Source of the DNA: Lathyrus oleraceus | Taxonomy: Eukaryota; Streptophyta; Magnoliopsida; Fabales; Fabaceae | Reading direction: 5' to 3' | DNA length: 64,000 nucleotides | Assembly (NCBI RefSeq): GCF_024323335.1 | Contig: NC_066579.1 | Coordinates: 244,711,068 to 244,775,067, forward strand | In this document: positions 1 to 12,978 of the stretch, piece after piece | Numbering within the stretch: position 1 is the first letter of the stretch | Layout: every line of letters begins with the position of its first letter | Notes under the pieces: model-generated | Told to the model about the DNA's origin: nothing | The model's database searches: none | What the model saw: only the letters and a program-made list of their open reading frames with translations | Made by a program: the position numbers and the translations under genes

Positions 1-1
1 T

Positions 2-2380
2 ATGAATAGGATTTTCCATCCGTACCTAGATCAGTTTGTTGTTGTGTTTATTGATGATATTTTGGTGTATTCGAAATCTGAAGAAGAGCATGCTGAACAT
101 TTGAGAGTGGTTTTAGGAGTTCTACGAGAAAAGAAGTTATTTGCTAAACTCTCTAAGTGTGAATTTTGGTTAGAAGAAGTTAGTTTTCTTGGTCACGTAA
201 TTTCAGGAGATGGTGTTGTTGTTGATCCTTCTAAGATAGAAGCGGTATCTAAGTGGGAAGCTCCGAAGTCAGTTTTTGAGATAAGGAGTTTTCTTGGACT
301 TGCAGGTTATTATAGGAAGTTCATTGAGGGATTTTCTAAGTTGGCGTTACCGTTGACAATGTTGACTAGAAAGGGGCAAGCGTTTGTTTGGGACTCAAAA
401 TGTGAAGAAGGTTTCCAAGAGTTAAAGAGAAGGTTAACTACTGCTCCTATTCTGATATTACCGAGTTCGTCGGAACCATTTGAGGTTTACTGTGATGCTT
501 CATTGTTGGGTTTGGGTGGTGTGTTGATGCAGAATAAGTAAGTTATAGCTTATGCTTCGAGACAGCTGAGGGTTCATGAGAGGAACTATCCGACGCACGA
601 TTTAGAGTTGGCAGCTGTGGTATTTGTTCTGAAGTTATGGAGACATTACTTGTACGGGTCAAGATTTGAGGTTTTCAGTGACCATAAAAGTTTAAAGTAT
701 TTGTTTGATCAGAAAGAGCTGAATATGAGACAGAGGAGATGGTTAGAGTTTCTGAAGGATTATGACTTTGGTTTGAATTACCATCCGGGTAAAGCAAACG
801 TAGTGGCTGATGCATTGAGTCGGAAATCATTGCATATGTCTATGTTAATGGTTAAGGAATTGGATTTAATTGAGCAGTTTAGAGACTTGAGTTTGGTGTG
901 TGAGAGTACTCACAATAGTGTTAAATTGGGAATGTTGAAGTTAACGAGTGGTATTCTGGATGAGATTAGAGAGGGTCAGAAATCCGATGTGTTTTTGGTT
1001 GATAAGTTGACTCTAGTGAATCAAGGTCAAGGTGGTGAATTCAGAGTTGATGAGAATGGTGTTTTGAAATTTGGTAATCGGGTGTGCATTCCGGATGTTA
1101 CCGAGCTTAAGAAGAGTATTCTTGAGGAAGGACATCATAGTGGCTTGAGTATTCATCCTGGAGCTACGAAGATGTATCATGATTTGAAAAAGTTATTTTG
1201 GTGGCCGGGAATGAAAAGAGAAATTGCGAGTTTTGTTTATTCTTGTTTGACTTGTCAGAAGTCAAAGATTGAGCATCAGAAGCCGTCTGGGCTAATGCAA
1301 CCGTTGGCTATTCCAGAGTGGAAGTGGGATAGTATCAGTATGGATTTTGTTTCTGGTTTACCGAGGACAAGTAAGAATTTTGAAGCTATTTGGGTGATTG
1401 TTGACAGATTGACAAAATCGGCTCATTTCATTCCGATCAGAATGGATTATCCGTTAGAGAGATTAGCCGAGTTGTATATTGAGAAGATTGTAAGTTTGCA
1501 TGGTATTCCGTCGAGTATTGTTTCGGACAGAGATCCTAGATTTACATCGAAGTTCTGGGAAGGTTTGCAGAGGGCTTTGGGAACTAAGTTGAGATTGAGT
1601 TCTGCATATCATCCGCAGACTGATGGTCAGACTGAGAGGACGATTCAGTCACTGGAGGATCTTTTGAGGGCTTGTGTTTTGGAAAAGGGAGGTGCTTGGG
1701 ATTGTTATTTACCTTTGATTGAGTTTACCTACAACAATAGTTTTCATTCGAGCATTGGTATGGCACCGTTTGAAGCTTTGTATGGTAGGAGATGTCGGAC
1801 ACCTTTATGTTGGCATGAGTCCGGTGAGAGTGCTGTGGTTGGACCGGAGATTGTTCAACAGACTACGGAAAAGATTAAGATGATTCAGGAGAAGATGAGG
1901 ATTGCTCAGAGCCGTCAGAAGAGTTATCACGACAAGAGGAGGAAGTCACTTGAGTTCCAAGAGGGAGATCATGTGTTTCTTCGTGTTACTCCGATAACTA
2001 GGGTTGGTCGAGCTTTGAAGTCGAAGAAGTTGACACCTCGATTTATTGGTCCTTATCAGGTTTTGGAGAGGATAGGGGAGGTAGCCTATCGTATCGCTTT
2101 ACCGCCGTCACTTGCGAATTTGCATGAGGTTTTTCATGTGTCTCAGTTGAGGAGGTACATTCCTGATCCGTCGCATGTAGTCCAAATAGATGATGTACAA
2201 GTGAGAGATAACCTGACTGTTGAAACATCACCTATGAGGATCGAGGATCGAGAGTTGAAGCAGTTGCGGGGTAAAGAGATTGCTTTGGTAAAGGTAGCTT
2301 GGGGCGGACCAGCAGGTGGCAATGTGACTTGGGAACTTGAGAGTCAGATGAAGGAGTCTTATCCTGAGTTATTCGCTTGA
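2..2380 (+). pseudogene. Chromovirus pol: RT, RNase H, integrase, chromodomain tail, with one stop
   Basis: The frame is continuous from the window edge except for an in-frame TAA at 539-541, between the RT thumb and the RNase H core. It begins in RT at the FIDDILVYS catalytic segment, then LGHVIS and [12 protein letters not shown] typical of gypsy RT, then RNase H with YCDAS and the DALSRK end. Integrase follows with the HHCC zinc finger (H..H..CLTCQ, about 1130-1260) and a DDE core: [13 protein letters not shown] and the glutamate in DGQTERTIQ. The [10 protein letters not shown] segment and the tail up to the terminal stop (near 2378) resemble the CHDII-type chromodomain that directs chromoviruses to heterochromatin. 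The product would have acted in cytoplasmic particles and the nucleus. Apart from the stop the frame is intact, suggesting fairly recent insertion. Confidence 0.9.
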
Positions 2381-2409
2381 GGTATGTTTTCGAGGACGAA
2401 AACTCTTTT

Positions 2410-2422
2410 AGTGGGGGAGAGT
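2410..2422 (+). promoter_or_regulatory. Polypurine tract
   Basis: Purine-rich AGTGGGGGAGAGT lies directly before the TGTAACACCC start of the LTR. This is the expected position for the plus-strand DNA primer left by RNase H. Confidence 0.85.
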
Positions 2423-3056
2423 TGTAACACCCCGATAAAAATAAGATAATTATTTAAATTGAGTTAATAATATATTTATTAATTTAATTAAATAATTGGA
2501 ATTATTATTATTATTGGAATAATAATTATTGGAATATTGGGATTATTATTATTGGATTATTTTTATTGTTATTATTGGAATAAAAGTAGAAATCAGTAAA
2601 AAGGTTCCATTTGGTAAAAAGAGTTATTTTCACGTGAAAAGGGAAAAGAGACAGAAAAGTGGAAAAGGGCAAAGAAAGCCAGAGAACAAGGGTTGAAGGA
2701 AGGAAAAGCTTGAAGCTCAGAGATTTGCCGGATTAACTCAGGTAAGGGGGGTTTATCGTCGATTAATGGGTATTATGGGATAATATGTCATGGGTAGTGA
2801 TAAACCATTGATTTACCTCTGATTGGAATAATTATGCTGAAAATTGTGAACTTTTGGGATGAACGAATCTGGATTAAAATTGAAGGAAATTCGTAGGAAT
2901 TAGATGCAATAGTGTTAGAAATTGTGAGATCGAATAGGTTATGATTCGTGTTAGATGATATGAACGATTATTGTGAAAAATTGGACTGTGGAAGGTTGAA
3001 TTGGATAGATCTCGTAGCAGAGAAAGCCATAGCAGATCTGGAAGTCTGGTTTCTGG

Positions 3057-3295
3057 TCATACGCGTATGGCACTAGGCAATACGCGTATGAGATGGTCTG
3101 GTACGCGTATGGCACTAGGCAATACGCGTATGGATGAGGAAGATGATGTTTTGAACGTAGTTTGGTCTCTGTTGGTACGCGTATGGGGAAGTGATACGCG
3201 TAGCATACGCGTATGAGATGGTGTTACGCGTATGGGATTTGGTCAGGAGATGGGCCATACGCGTATGAGACTAGGCAATACGCGTATGGGCAGAC
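3057..3295. repeat. Cluster of CATACGCGTATG-type palindromes
   Basis: About ten copies of the 8-bp palindrome TACGCGTA occur in about 240 bp, several extended to the 12-bp perfect palindrome CATACGCGTATG. Spacers such as GGCACTAGGCAA recur between copies, so this is an irregular minisatellite inside the LTR. It is a strong local concentration of CpG in otherwise CpG-poor DNA. Confidence 0.85.
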
Positions 3296-3586
3296 TTGTG
3301 ATTTTCCTGAGCTGTTGTTGTGCAGTTTTTAGCTGTTCAGCTGAGTAATGTGATTTAGCTGATGTATGATATATTAGGGATCATTCCCCGTTGTTTTGAG
3401 TAGTATAGGTATTAGTAGAGTGTGCTAATACTGTGGTTGTTATTTGGCATGATATGATATGCTTATGTGATAAAATACTGATGATGTGTGATGGTATGCA
3501 TGATGCTGTGAATGTATCAGTTATGTGTGCATTTGTGAATAGACTGTTTTATGGCTTAGAGTGTGAGCATATGTCTATTCTTGAAT

Positions 3587-3781
3587 TGTTGTTGATGATG
3601 TAGCATTGCTAGGTGATTAGCGTGCATAGTATGGCCTTTATGGTGGTAGCTAATTCCCATGGTGAGGAATTAGTGATGAGTTATTGTGGATTGTTGTTGA
3701 TGTTTGTATGCTAGGTGATTTAGCGTGCATAGCATGGCCCTTGGGGTGGTAGCTAATTCCCATGGTGAGGAATTAGTGATG
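3587..3781 (+). repeat. Two-copy tandem repeat inside the LTR
   Basis: Two units of about 100 bp follow each other. Both contain TTGTTGTTGATG, GCTAGGTGATT, AGCGTGCATAG, and the block GGTGGTAGCTAATTCCCATG followed by GTGAGGAATTAGTGATG. They differ by several substitutions and small indels. Confidence 0.8.
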
Positions 3782-4447
3782 TGAGTCACTAGGTCTCAAA
3801 TGAATGGGACTAGTGAGCTTGGTAGCCGTACCTGGATTTGGTCGGTGAGGTTGAACTATATGTTCACGAATAGTCGGTACCGCATGCATGGAGTCTCATT
3901 GCATTTGTATTGTATGGCGTATAATATGAATGGATGTATTCCAATATTATACGTGTGTTTTGTGGTTGAGTTGAGTATGATTTTAGTTGATGTTGCCGCT
4001 GCTGAATGTATGATCTGATTAGAGTGATGAATGTGTGAAATTACTTGGCATTACATGTTAATTTATAATGCTTATTATATCGATTGAGAAACTCACCCTT
4101 ACAACTATTTTTCAGGTAACGAGCAGTGATTGAGTAGAAGCTAGTGCTTGGAGTCTAGTGTAGTCTCCTTAGTGGGTCGTGCTCTGATATATGTAACATC
4201 GGGACGGGATGTTTTACCTTATTGAATAATTTTACATGCAACATATTACATGTTTTACATGATTGATGAGATTTATATCCGCTGCGTTTTATGCAAAAAA
4301 TGCTTATGTTTTGAATTAATAAAAGAGCATGACAGTTATTGTTGAATGGTGTGAAATATTGTGTGACACCCTTAATTGCATATTTACTCTGATTGAGATA
4401 TTGTTATTTTAATTAAATATTTGGGGGTATTTTAGAAGGGTGTTACA

Positions 4448-7400
4448 TAATATGTGTGACATGATGCGTGTCCCTGTCTCTGTGTGTTTCTTGTGTGTGT
4501 GTGTGTGTATCTCTGTGTGTGTGTGTGATGTGATGTGTGTGTGTGTGATGTGTGTGTGATTTTTGTGTATATGTGTGTGTGTGATTTTTGTGTATATGTG
4601 TGTGTGTAATTTGTGTGTGTGTGATGTGTGTGATATGTGATGTGTGTGTGTGTGTGATGTGTGTGTGTGTGTGTGATGCGTGTGTGTATGTGTGATATGT
4701 GTGTGTGATGTGTGTGTGTGTGTGTGCGCATGATGTGTGTGTGTGTGTGATATGTGTGTGTGTGATGTGTGTGTGATATATGTGTGTGTGATGTGTGTGT
4801 GATGTATGTGATGTGTGTGATATGTGTGATGTGTGTATATATGTGTGTGATGTGTGTGTGTGTGTGTGAGTGATGTGTATGTGATGTGTATGTGTATGTG
4901 ATGTGTGTGTATGTGGGTGACGTGTGTGCGTGTGTGCGTGTGTGTGTGTGTGTGTGTGAGATGTATGTGTGTGTGTATGTATGTGTGTGTGTGTGTTGTG
5001 GGTGTGATGTGTGTGTGTGTGTTGTGGGTGTGATGTGTGGGTGTGATGTGATGCGTGCCTCTGTCTCTGTGTGTGTCCAGTGTGTGTTTGTATCTGTGTA
5101 TGTGTGAAATTTGTGTGTGATGTGATCTGTGTGTATGTAATATGTGTGACATTATGCGTGTCCCTGTCTCTGTGTGTGTCATGTGTGTATGTGTAACTCT
5201 GTGTGTGTGTGTGTGATGTGATGTGTGTGTGTGTGATGTGTGTGTGATTTTTGTGTATATGTGTGTGTGTGTGATTTGTGTGTGTGTGTGTGATGTGTGT
5301 GTGTGATGTGTGTGTGTCTTTGTGTGTGTGTGTGTGTGTGTTTTTGAGTGTGATATGTATGTGTGTGTGATGTGTATGTGTGTGTATGTTTGTGTGTGTA
5401 TGTGATGTGTGTGTGTGTCTCTGTGTGTGTGTGTGTCTCTGTGTGTGATATGTGTGTGTGTGTATGTGATGCGTGTGTCAGGTGTGTGTGTGTGTGTATG
5501 TGTATGTGTGATGTGTGTTTGATGTGTGTGATGTGTGTTTGATGTGTGTGATGTGTGTGTGGGTGTGTCTTATGTGTGTGTGTGATGTGTGTGTGATGTG
5601 TGTGATGTGTTTGTGTGTGTGATATATGTGTGTGTGATATATGTGGTGTGTGTGTGTGTATCTGTGTGTCTGATGTGTGTGTGATGTGTTTGGGTGTGTG
5701 TGTCTTTGTGTGTGTGTGTGATGTGTCTGTATTCTGTGTGTTTGTGTTTGTGTGATATGATATATGTGTGTATTTCTGTGTGATATGTGTGTGTATATGT
5801 GATACGTGTGTGTGTTGTGTGTATGTGTGTGTGATGCGCGTGTTTGATGTGTGTGTGTGTAGTGTGTGTGTGCGTGATGTGTGTGTATGATGTGATGTGT
5901 GTGTGTGATGTGTGTGTGTATGTGTGATACGTGTGTGTGTTGTGTGTGATGTGTGTGTGTGTGATGTGTGTGTGATGTGTGTGTGTGTGTGTGTGATATG
6001 TGTGTGATATGTGTGTGTGTGTGATGTGTGTGTGATATTTGTGTGTGTGTGATGTGTGTGTGTGTGTGTCTATGTGTGCGTGATGTGTCTTTGTCTGTGT
6101 ATGTGTGTGTGTGTGTCTGTATGTGTGTATGATGTATCTGTGTGTATGTGTGAGTGTGTGTATGTGTGATGTGTGTTTGATGTGTGTGGAATGTGCTTGA
6201 TGTGTGTGTGGGTGTGTCTTATGTGTGTGATATGTGTGTGCGTGTGATATGTGTGTGATATGTGTGTGGGTGATATGTGTGATGTGTGTGTGTGTGTGTG
6301 ATGTATGTGTGTGTATGTATGTGTGTGTGTGTGTTGTGGGTGTGATGTGTGTGTGTGATATGTGTGTGTGTATGTTGTGGGTGTGATGTATGTATGTGAT
6401 GTGTGTGTGTGATGTGATGTGTGCCTCTGTCTCTGTGTGTCTCATGTGTCTGTTTATATTTGTGTATGTGTGAAATTTGTGTGTGATGTGATCTATGTGT
6501 ATGTAATATGTGTGACATGATGCGTGTCCCTGTCTCTGTGTGTTTCTTGTGTGTGTGTGTGTATCTCTCTGTGTGTGTGTGTGTGATGTGATGTGTGTGT
6601 GTGTGATGTGTATGTGATTTTTGTGTATATGTGTGTGTGTGATTTGTGTGTGTGTGATTTTTGTGTATATGTGTGTGTGTGATTTGTGTGTGTGTGATGT
6701 GTGTGATATGTGATGTGTGTGTGTGTGTGTGTGATGTGTGTGTGTGTGATGCGTGTGTGTATGTGTGATATGTGTGTGTGATGTGTGTGTGTGTGTGTGT
6801 GCGCATGATGTGTGTGTGTGTGATATGTGTGTGTGTGATGTGTGTGTGATATATGTGTGTGTAATGTGTGTGTGATGTATGTGATGTGTGTGATATGTGT
6901 GATGTGTGTATATATGTGTGTGATGTGTGTGTGTGAGTGATGTGTATGTGATGTGTATGTGTATGTGATGTGTGATGTGTGTGTATGTGGGTGACGTGTG
7001 TGCGTGTGTGTGTGTGTGTGTGATGTATGTGTGTGTGTGTATGTATGTGTGTGTGTATGTTGTGGGTGTGATGTGTGTGTGTGTGTTGTGGGTGTGATGT
7101 GTGTGTGTGATGTGATGCGTGCCTCTGTCTCTGTGTGTGTCATGTGTGTGTTTGTATCTGTGTATGTGTGAAATTTGTGTGTGATGTGATCTGTGTGACA
7201 TAATGCGTGTCCCTGTCTCTGTGTGTGTCATGTGTGTATGTGTATCTTTGTGTGTGTGTGTGTGATGTGATGTGTGTGTGTGTGTGATGTGTGTGTGATT
7301 TTTGTGTATATGTGTGTGTGTGTGTGTGATTTGTGTGTGTGTGATGTGTGTTTGTTTGTGTGTGATGCGTGTGTGTATGTGTGATATGTGTGTGTGATGT

Positions 7401-7626
7401 GTGTGTGTGTGTGCGTATGATGTGTGTGTAATGTGTGTGTGTGTGTGTGTGATATGTGTATGTGTGATGTGTGTGTGATATATGTGTGTGTGATGTGTGT
7501 GTGATGTATGTGATGTGTGTGTGATATGTGTGATGTGTGTATATATATGTGTGATGTGTGTGTGTGTGTGAGTGATGTGTATGTGATGTGTATGTGTATG
7601 TGATGTGTGATGTGTGTGTATGTGGG

Positions 7627-7666
<40 letters not shown>

Positions 7667-9545
7667 TATTTGTGTGATATGTGTGTGTTTGATATGTGTG
7701 TGATGTTTGTGTGATGTATTTGTGTGTGTGTCTCTGTGTGTGTGTGATGTGTGATGTGATCTGTGTGTGTGTTTGTCTCTGTATGTGTGTGTGTGTGTGT
7801 TTGAGTGTGATGTGTATGTGTGTGTCTGTGTGTGTGATGTGTATGTGTGTGTGTGTCTGTGTGTGTATGTGATGTGTCTGTGTGTGTCACTGTGTGTGTG
7901 TGTCTCTTTGTGTAATGTGTGTGTGTGTGTGTGATGCGTGTGTCAGGTGTGTGTATGTGTATGTGGGATGTGTGTTTGATGTGTGTGATGTGTGTGTGGG
8001 TGTGTCTTATGTGTGTGTGTGATGTGTGTGTGATGTGTGTGTGTGATATGTGTGATGTGTTTGTGTGTGTGATGTATGTGTGTGTGATATGTGTGGTGTG
8101 TGTGTGTGTTTGTGCGTCTGATGTGTGTGTGATGTGTTTGGGTGTGTGTGTGTTTGTGTGTGTATGTGTGATGTGTGTGTGTGTCTGTGTGTGAGTATGA
8201 TGTGTGTGTGATGTGTCTGTATTCCGTGTGTTTGTGTTTGTGTGATATGATATATGTGTGTATTTGTGTGGGATGTGTGTGTATGTGTGATACGTGTGTG
8301 TGTTGTGTGTGCGTGTGTGTGATGCGCGTGTTTGATGTGTGTGTGTGTGTGTGCGTGATGTGTGTGTATGATGTGATGTGTGTGTGTGTGTGATGTGTGT
8401 GTGTATGTGTGATACGTGTGTGTGTTGTGTGTGATGTATGTGTGTGATGTGTGTGTGATTTGTGTGTGTGTGTGATGTGTGTGTGATATGTGTGTGTGTG
8501 TGATGTGTGTGTGTGTGTGTCTCTGTGTGTGTGTCTTTGCGTGTGTGATGTGTCTTTGTCTGTGTGTGTGTGTGTGTCTGCGTGTGTGATGTATTTGTGT
8601 GTGTGTATGTGTGTCTGTATGTGTGATGTGTGTTTGATGTGTGTGATGTGTGTTTGATGTGTGTGATGTGTGTATATATGTGTGTGATATGTGTGTGTGA
8701 GTGAGTGATGTGTATGTGATGTGTATGTGTATGTGATGTATGATGTGTGTGTATGTGGGTGACGTGTGTGTGTGTGTGTGTGTAATATTTGTATGATATG
8801 TGTGTGATGTTTTTATGATGTATTTGTGTGTGCGTCTCTGTGTGTGTGTGATGTGTGATGTGTGTGTGTGTGTGTGTGTCTGTATGTGTGTGTGTGTTTT
8901 TGAGTGTGATGTGTATGTGTGTGTCTGCGTGTGTGATGTGTATGTGTGTGTGTGTTTGTGTGTGTATGTGATGTGTGTGTGTGTCTCTCTGTGTGTGTGT
9001 GTGTCTCTGTGTGTGATGTGTGTGTGTGTGATGCGTGTGTCAGGTGTGTGTGTGTGTATGTGTGATGTGTGTTTGATGTGTGTGATGTGTGTTTGATGTG
9101 TGTGATGTGTGTATGGGTGTGTCTTATGTGTGTGTGTGATGTGTGTGTGTGATATGTGTGATGTGTTTGTGTGTGTGATATATGTGTGTGTGTGATATGT
9201 GTGGTGTGTGTGTGTTTGTCTGTGCGTCTGATGTGTGTGTGATGTGTTTGGGTGTGTGTGTCTTTGTGTGTGTGTGTGTGTCTGTGTGTGAGTATGATGT
9301 GTGTGTGATGTGTCTGTATTCTGTGTGTTTGTGTTTGTGTGATATGATATATGTGTGTATTTGTGTGTGATATGTGTGTGTATATGTGATACGTGTGTGT
9401 GTTGTGTGTGTGTGTGTGATGCGCGTGTTTGATGTGTGTGTGTGTGTGTGCGTGATGTGTGTGTATGATGTGATGTGTGTGTGTGATGTGTGTGTGTATG
9501 TGTGATACGTGTGTGTGTTGTGTGTGATGTGTGTGTGTGTGTGTG

Positions 9546-9579
<34 letters not shown>

Positions 9580-9790
9580 TGTGTGTGTGATATGTGTGTG
9601 TGTGTGATGTGTGTGTGATATGTGTGTGTGTGATGTGTGTGATATGTGTGTGATATATGTGTGTGTGATGTGTGTGTGATATGTGTGTGATATGTGTGTG
9701 ATATGTGTGTGTGATGTGTGTGTGATATGTGTGTGTGATGTGTGTGTGTGTGTTGTGGGTGTGATGCATATGTGTTATGTGTGTGTGTGA
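4448..9790. repeat. Higher-order copy 1 of the GT array (A-A-B-A-A-B-B)
   Basis: Module A is recognisable at about 4448-4475 (partial, cut by the Tekay LTR), 5053-5172, 6419-6538 and 7117-7222. Module B is recognisable at about 5644-5770, 8095-8250 and 9200-9355. The order is A A B A A B B. Corresponding modules in the next half of the array lie about 5.0-5.4 kb further on. Positions were read by eye from the rare non-GT words. Confidence 0.6.
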
Positions 9791-12732
9791 TGTGATGCGT
9801 GCCTCTGTCTCTATGTGTGTCATGTGTGTGTTTGTATCTGTGTATGTGTGAAATTTGTGTGTGATGTGATCTGTGTGTATGTAATATGTGTGACATGATG
9901 CGTGTCCCTGTCTCTGTGTGTGTCTTGTGTGTGTGTGTGTATCTCTGTGTGTGTGTGTGATGTGATGTGTGTGTGTGTGATGTGTGTGTAATTTTTGTGT
10001 ATATGTGTGTTTGTGATTTGTGTGTGTGTGATGTGTCTGATATGTGATGTGTGTGTGTGTGATGTGTGTGTAATTTTTGTGTATATGTGTGTTTGTGATT
10101 TGTGTGTGTGTGATGTGTCTGATATGTGATGTATGTGTGTGTGTGATGTGTGTGTGTGTGATGCGTGTGTGTATGTGTGAGATGTGTGTGTGATGTGTGT
10201 GTGTGTGTGCGCATGATGTGTGTGTAATGTGTGTGTGTGTGTGTGTGATATGTGTGTGTGTGATGTGTATGTATGTGTGTATGTGTTGTGGGTGTGATGT
10301 GTGTGTGTGTGTTGTGGGTGTGATGTGTGTGTGTGATGTGTGTGTGTGTGTGATGTGATGCGTGCCTCTGTCTCTGTGTGTGTCATGTGTGTGTTTGTAT
10401 CTGTGTATGTGTGAAATTTGTGTGTGATGTGATCTGTGTGTATGTAATATGTGTGACATGATGCGTGTCCCTGTCTCTGTGTGTGTCTTGTGTGTGTGTG
10501 TGTGTATCTCTCTGTGTGTGTGTGATGTGATGTGTGTGTGTGTGATGTGTGTGTAATTTTTGTGTATATGTGTGTTTTTGATTTGTGTGTGTGATGTGTC
10601 TGATATGTGATGTGTGTGTGTGTGATGCGTGTGTGTATGTGTGATATGTGTGTGTGATGTGTGTGTGTGTGTGCGCATGATGTGTGTGTAATGTGTGTGT
10701 GTGTGTGTGTGATATGTGTGTGTGATGTGTGTGTGATATATGTGTGTGTGAGGTATGTGATGTGTGTGTGATATGTGTGATGTGTGTATATATGTGTGTG
10801 ATGTGTGTGTGTGTGTGAGTGATGTGTATGTGATGTGTATGTGTATGTGATGTGTGATGTGGGTGTATGTGGGTGACGTGTGTGCGTGTGTGTGTGTGTG
10901 TGTGATGTATGTGTGTGTGTATGTATGTGTGTGTGTGTTGTGGGTGTGATGTGTGTGTGTTGTGGGTGTGATATGTGTGGTGTGTGTGTGTGTGTGATAT
11001 ATGTGTGTGTGTGATATATGTGTGTGTGTGATATGTGTGGTGTGTGTGTGTTTGTCTGTGCGTCTGATGTGTGTGTGATGTGTTTGGGTGTGTGTGTCTT
11101 TGTGTGTGTGTGTGTGTCTGTGTGTGAGTATGATGTGTGTGTGATGTGTCTGTATTCTGTGTGTTTGTGTTTGTGTGATATGATATATGTGTGTATTTGT
11201 GTGTGATATGTGTGTGTATATGTGATACGTGTGTGTGTTGTGTGTGTGTGTGTGATGCGCGTGTTTGATGTGTGTGTGTGTGTGTGCGTGATGTGTGTGT
11301 ATGATGTGATGTGTGTGTGTGATGTGTGTGTGTATGTGTGATACATGTGTGTGTTGTGTGTGATGTGTGTGTGTGTGAGTGTGATGTGTGTGTGTGTGTG
11401 ATGTGTGTGTGTGTGTGTGTGTGATGTGTGTGTGATATGTGTGTGTGTGTGATGTGTGTGTGATATGTGTGTGTGTGATGTGTGTGATATGTGTGTGATA
11501 TATGTGTGTGTGATGTGTGTGTGATATGTGTGTGATATGTGTGTGATATGTGTGTGTGTGATGTGTGTGTGATATGTGTGTGTGTGATGTGTGTGTGTGA
11601 TGTGTGTGTGTGTGTGTTGTGGGTGTGATGTATGTGTGTTATGTGTGTGTGTGATGTGATGCGTGCCTCTGTCTCTATGTGTGTCATGTGTGTGTTTGTA
11701 TCTGTGTATGTGTGAAATTTGTGTGTGATGTGATCTGTGTGTATGTAATATGTGTGACATGATGCGTGTCCCTGTCTCTGTGTGTGTCTTGTGTGTGTGT
11801 GTGTATCTCTGTGTGTGTGTGTGATGTGATGTGTGTGTGTGTGATGTGTGTGTAATTTTTGTGTATATGTGTGTTTGTGATTTGTGTGTGTGTGATGTGT
11901 CTGATATGTGATGTGTGTGTGTGTGATGTGTGTGTAATTTTTGTGTATATGTGTGTTTGTGATTTGTGTGTGTGTGATGTGTCTGATATGTGATGTATGT
12001 GTGTGTGTGATGTGTGTGTGTGTGATGCGTGTGTGTATGTGTGAGATGTGTGTGTGATGTGTGTGTGTGTGTGCGCATGATGTGTGTGTAATGTGTGTGT
12101 GTGTGTGTGATATGTGTGTGTGTGATGTGTGTGTGATATATGTGTGTGTGAGGTATGTGATGTGTGTGTGATATGTGTGATGTGTGTATATATGTGTGTG
12201 ATGTGTGTGTGTGTGTGAGTGATGTGTATGTGATGTGTATGTGTATGTGATGTGTGATGTGGGTGTATGTGGGTGACGTGTGTGTGTGTGTGTGTGTGTG
12301 TGATGTATGTGTGTGTGTATGTATGTGTGTATGTGTTGTGGGTGTGATGTGTGTGTGTGTTATGGGTGTGATGTGTGTGTGTGATGTGTGTGTGTGTGTG
12401 ATGTGATGCGTGCCTCTGTCTCTGTGTGTGTCATGTGTGTGTTTGTATCTGTGTATGTGTGAAATTTGTGTGTGATGTGATCTGTGTGTATGTAATATGT
12501 GTGACATGATGCGTGTCCCTGTCTCTGTGTGTGTCATGTGTGTGTGTGTATCTCTCTATGTGTGTGTGTGATGTGATGTGTGTGTGTGTGATGTGTGTGT
12601 GATTTGTGTGTGTGTGTGATGTGTGTGATATGTGATGTGTGTGTGTGTGATGTGTGTGTGTGTGTGATACGTGTGTGTATGTGTGATATGTGTGTGTGAT
12701 GTGTGTGTGTGTGTGCGCATGATGTGTGTGTA

Positions 12733-12766
<34 letters not shown>

Positions 12767-12940
12767 TATGTGTGTGTGATATATGTGTGTGTGATGTGTG
12801 TGTGATGTGTGTGTGATGTATGTGATGTGTGTGTGATATGTGTGATGTGTGTATATATGTGTGTGATGTGTGTGTGTGTGTGAGTGATGTGTATGTGATG
12901 TGTATGTGTATGTGATGTGTGATGTGTGTGTATGTGGGTG

Positions 12941-12978
<38 letters not shown>

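Larger units (their letters stand above)
1..4447 (+). mobile_element. Ty3/gypsy Tekay-like chromovirus, 3' part
   Basis: The window opens inside an LTR retrotransposon and shows its RT C-terminal half, RNase H, integrase, chromodomain-like tail, polypurine tract and complete 3' LTR. The 5' LTR, gag and protease lie outside the window. The integrase with a C-terminal chromodomain-like segment is the mark of chromoviruses, and the very long LTR with TGTAACACCC termini fits the Tekay/Del clade (family knowledge, no search run). The LTR ends exactly where a GT-rich array begins, so the element probably inserted into that array. One in-frame stop shows this copy is inactive on its own. Confidence 0.85.
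2423..4447 (+). repeat. 3' LTR of Tekay-like element
   Basis: The LTR runs from TGTAACACCC, just after the polypurine tract, to GGGTGTTACA, giving a perfect 10-bp terminal inverted repeat and a length of 2025 bp. It holds no protein gene; short frames inside it are chance. It contains two internal repeat structures: a cluster of CATACGCGTATG palindromes near 3057-3295 and a tandem duplication of about 100 bp near 3590-3781. The partner 5' LTR is outside the window. Confidence 0.9.
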
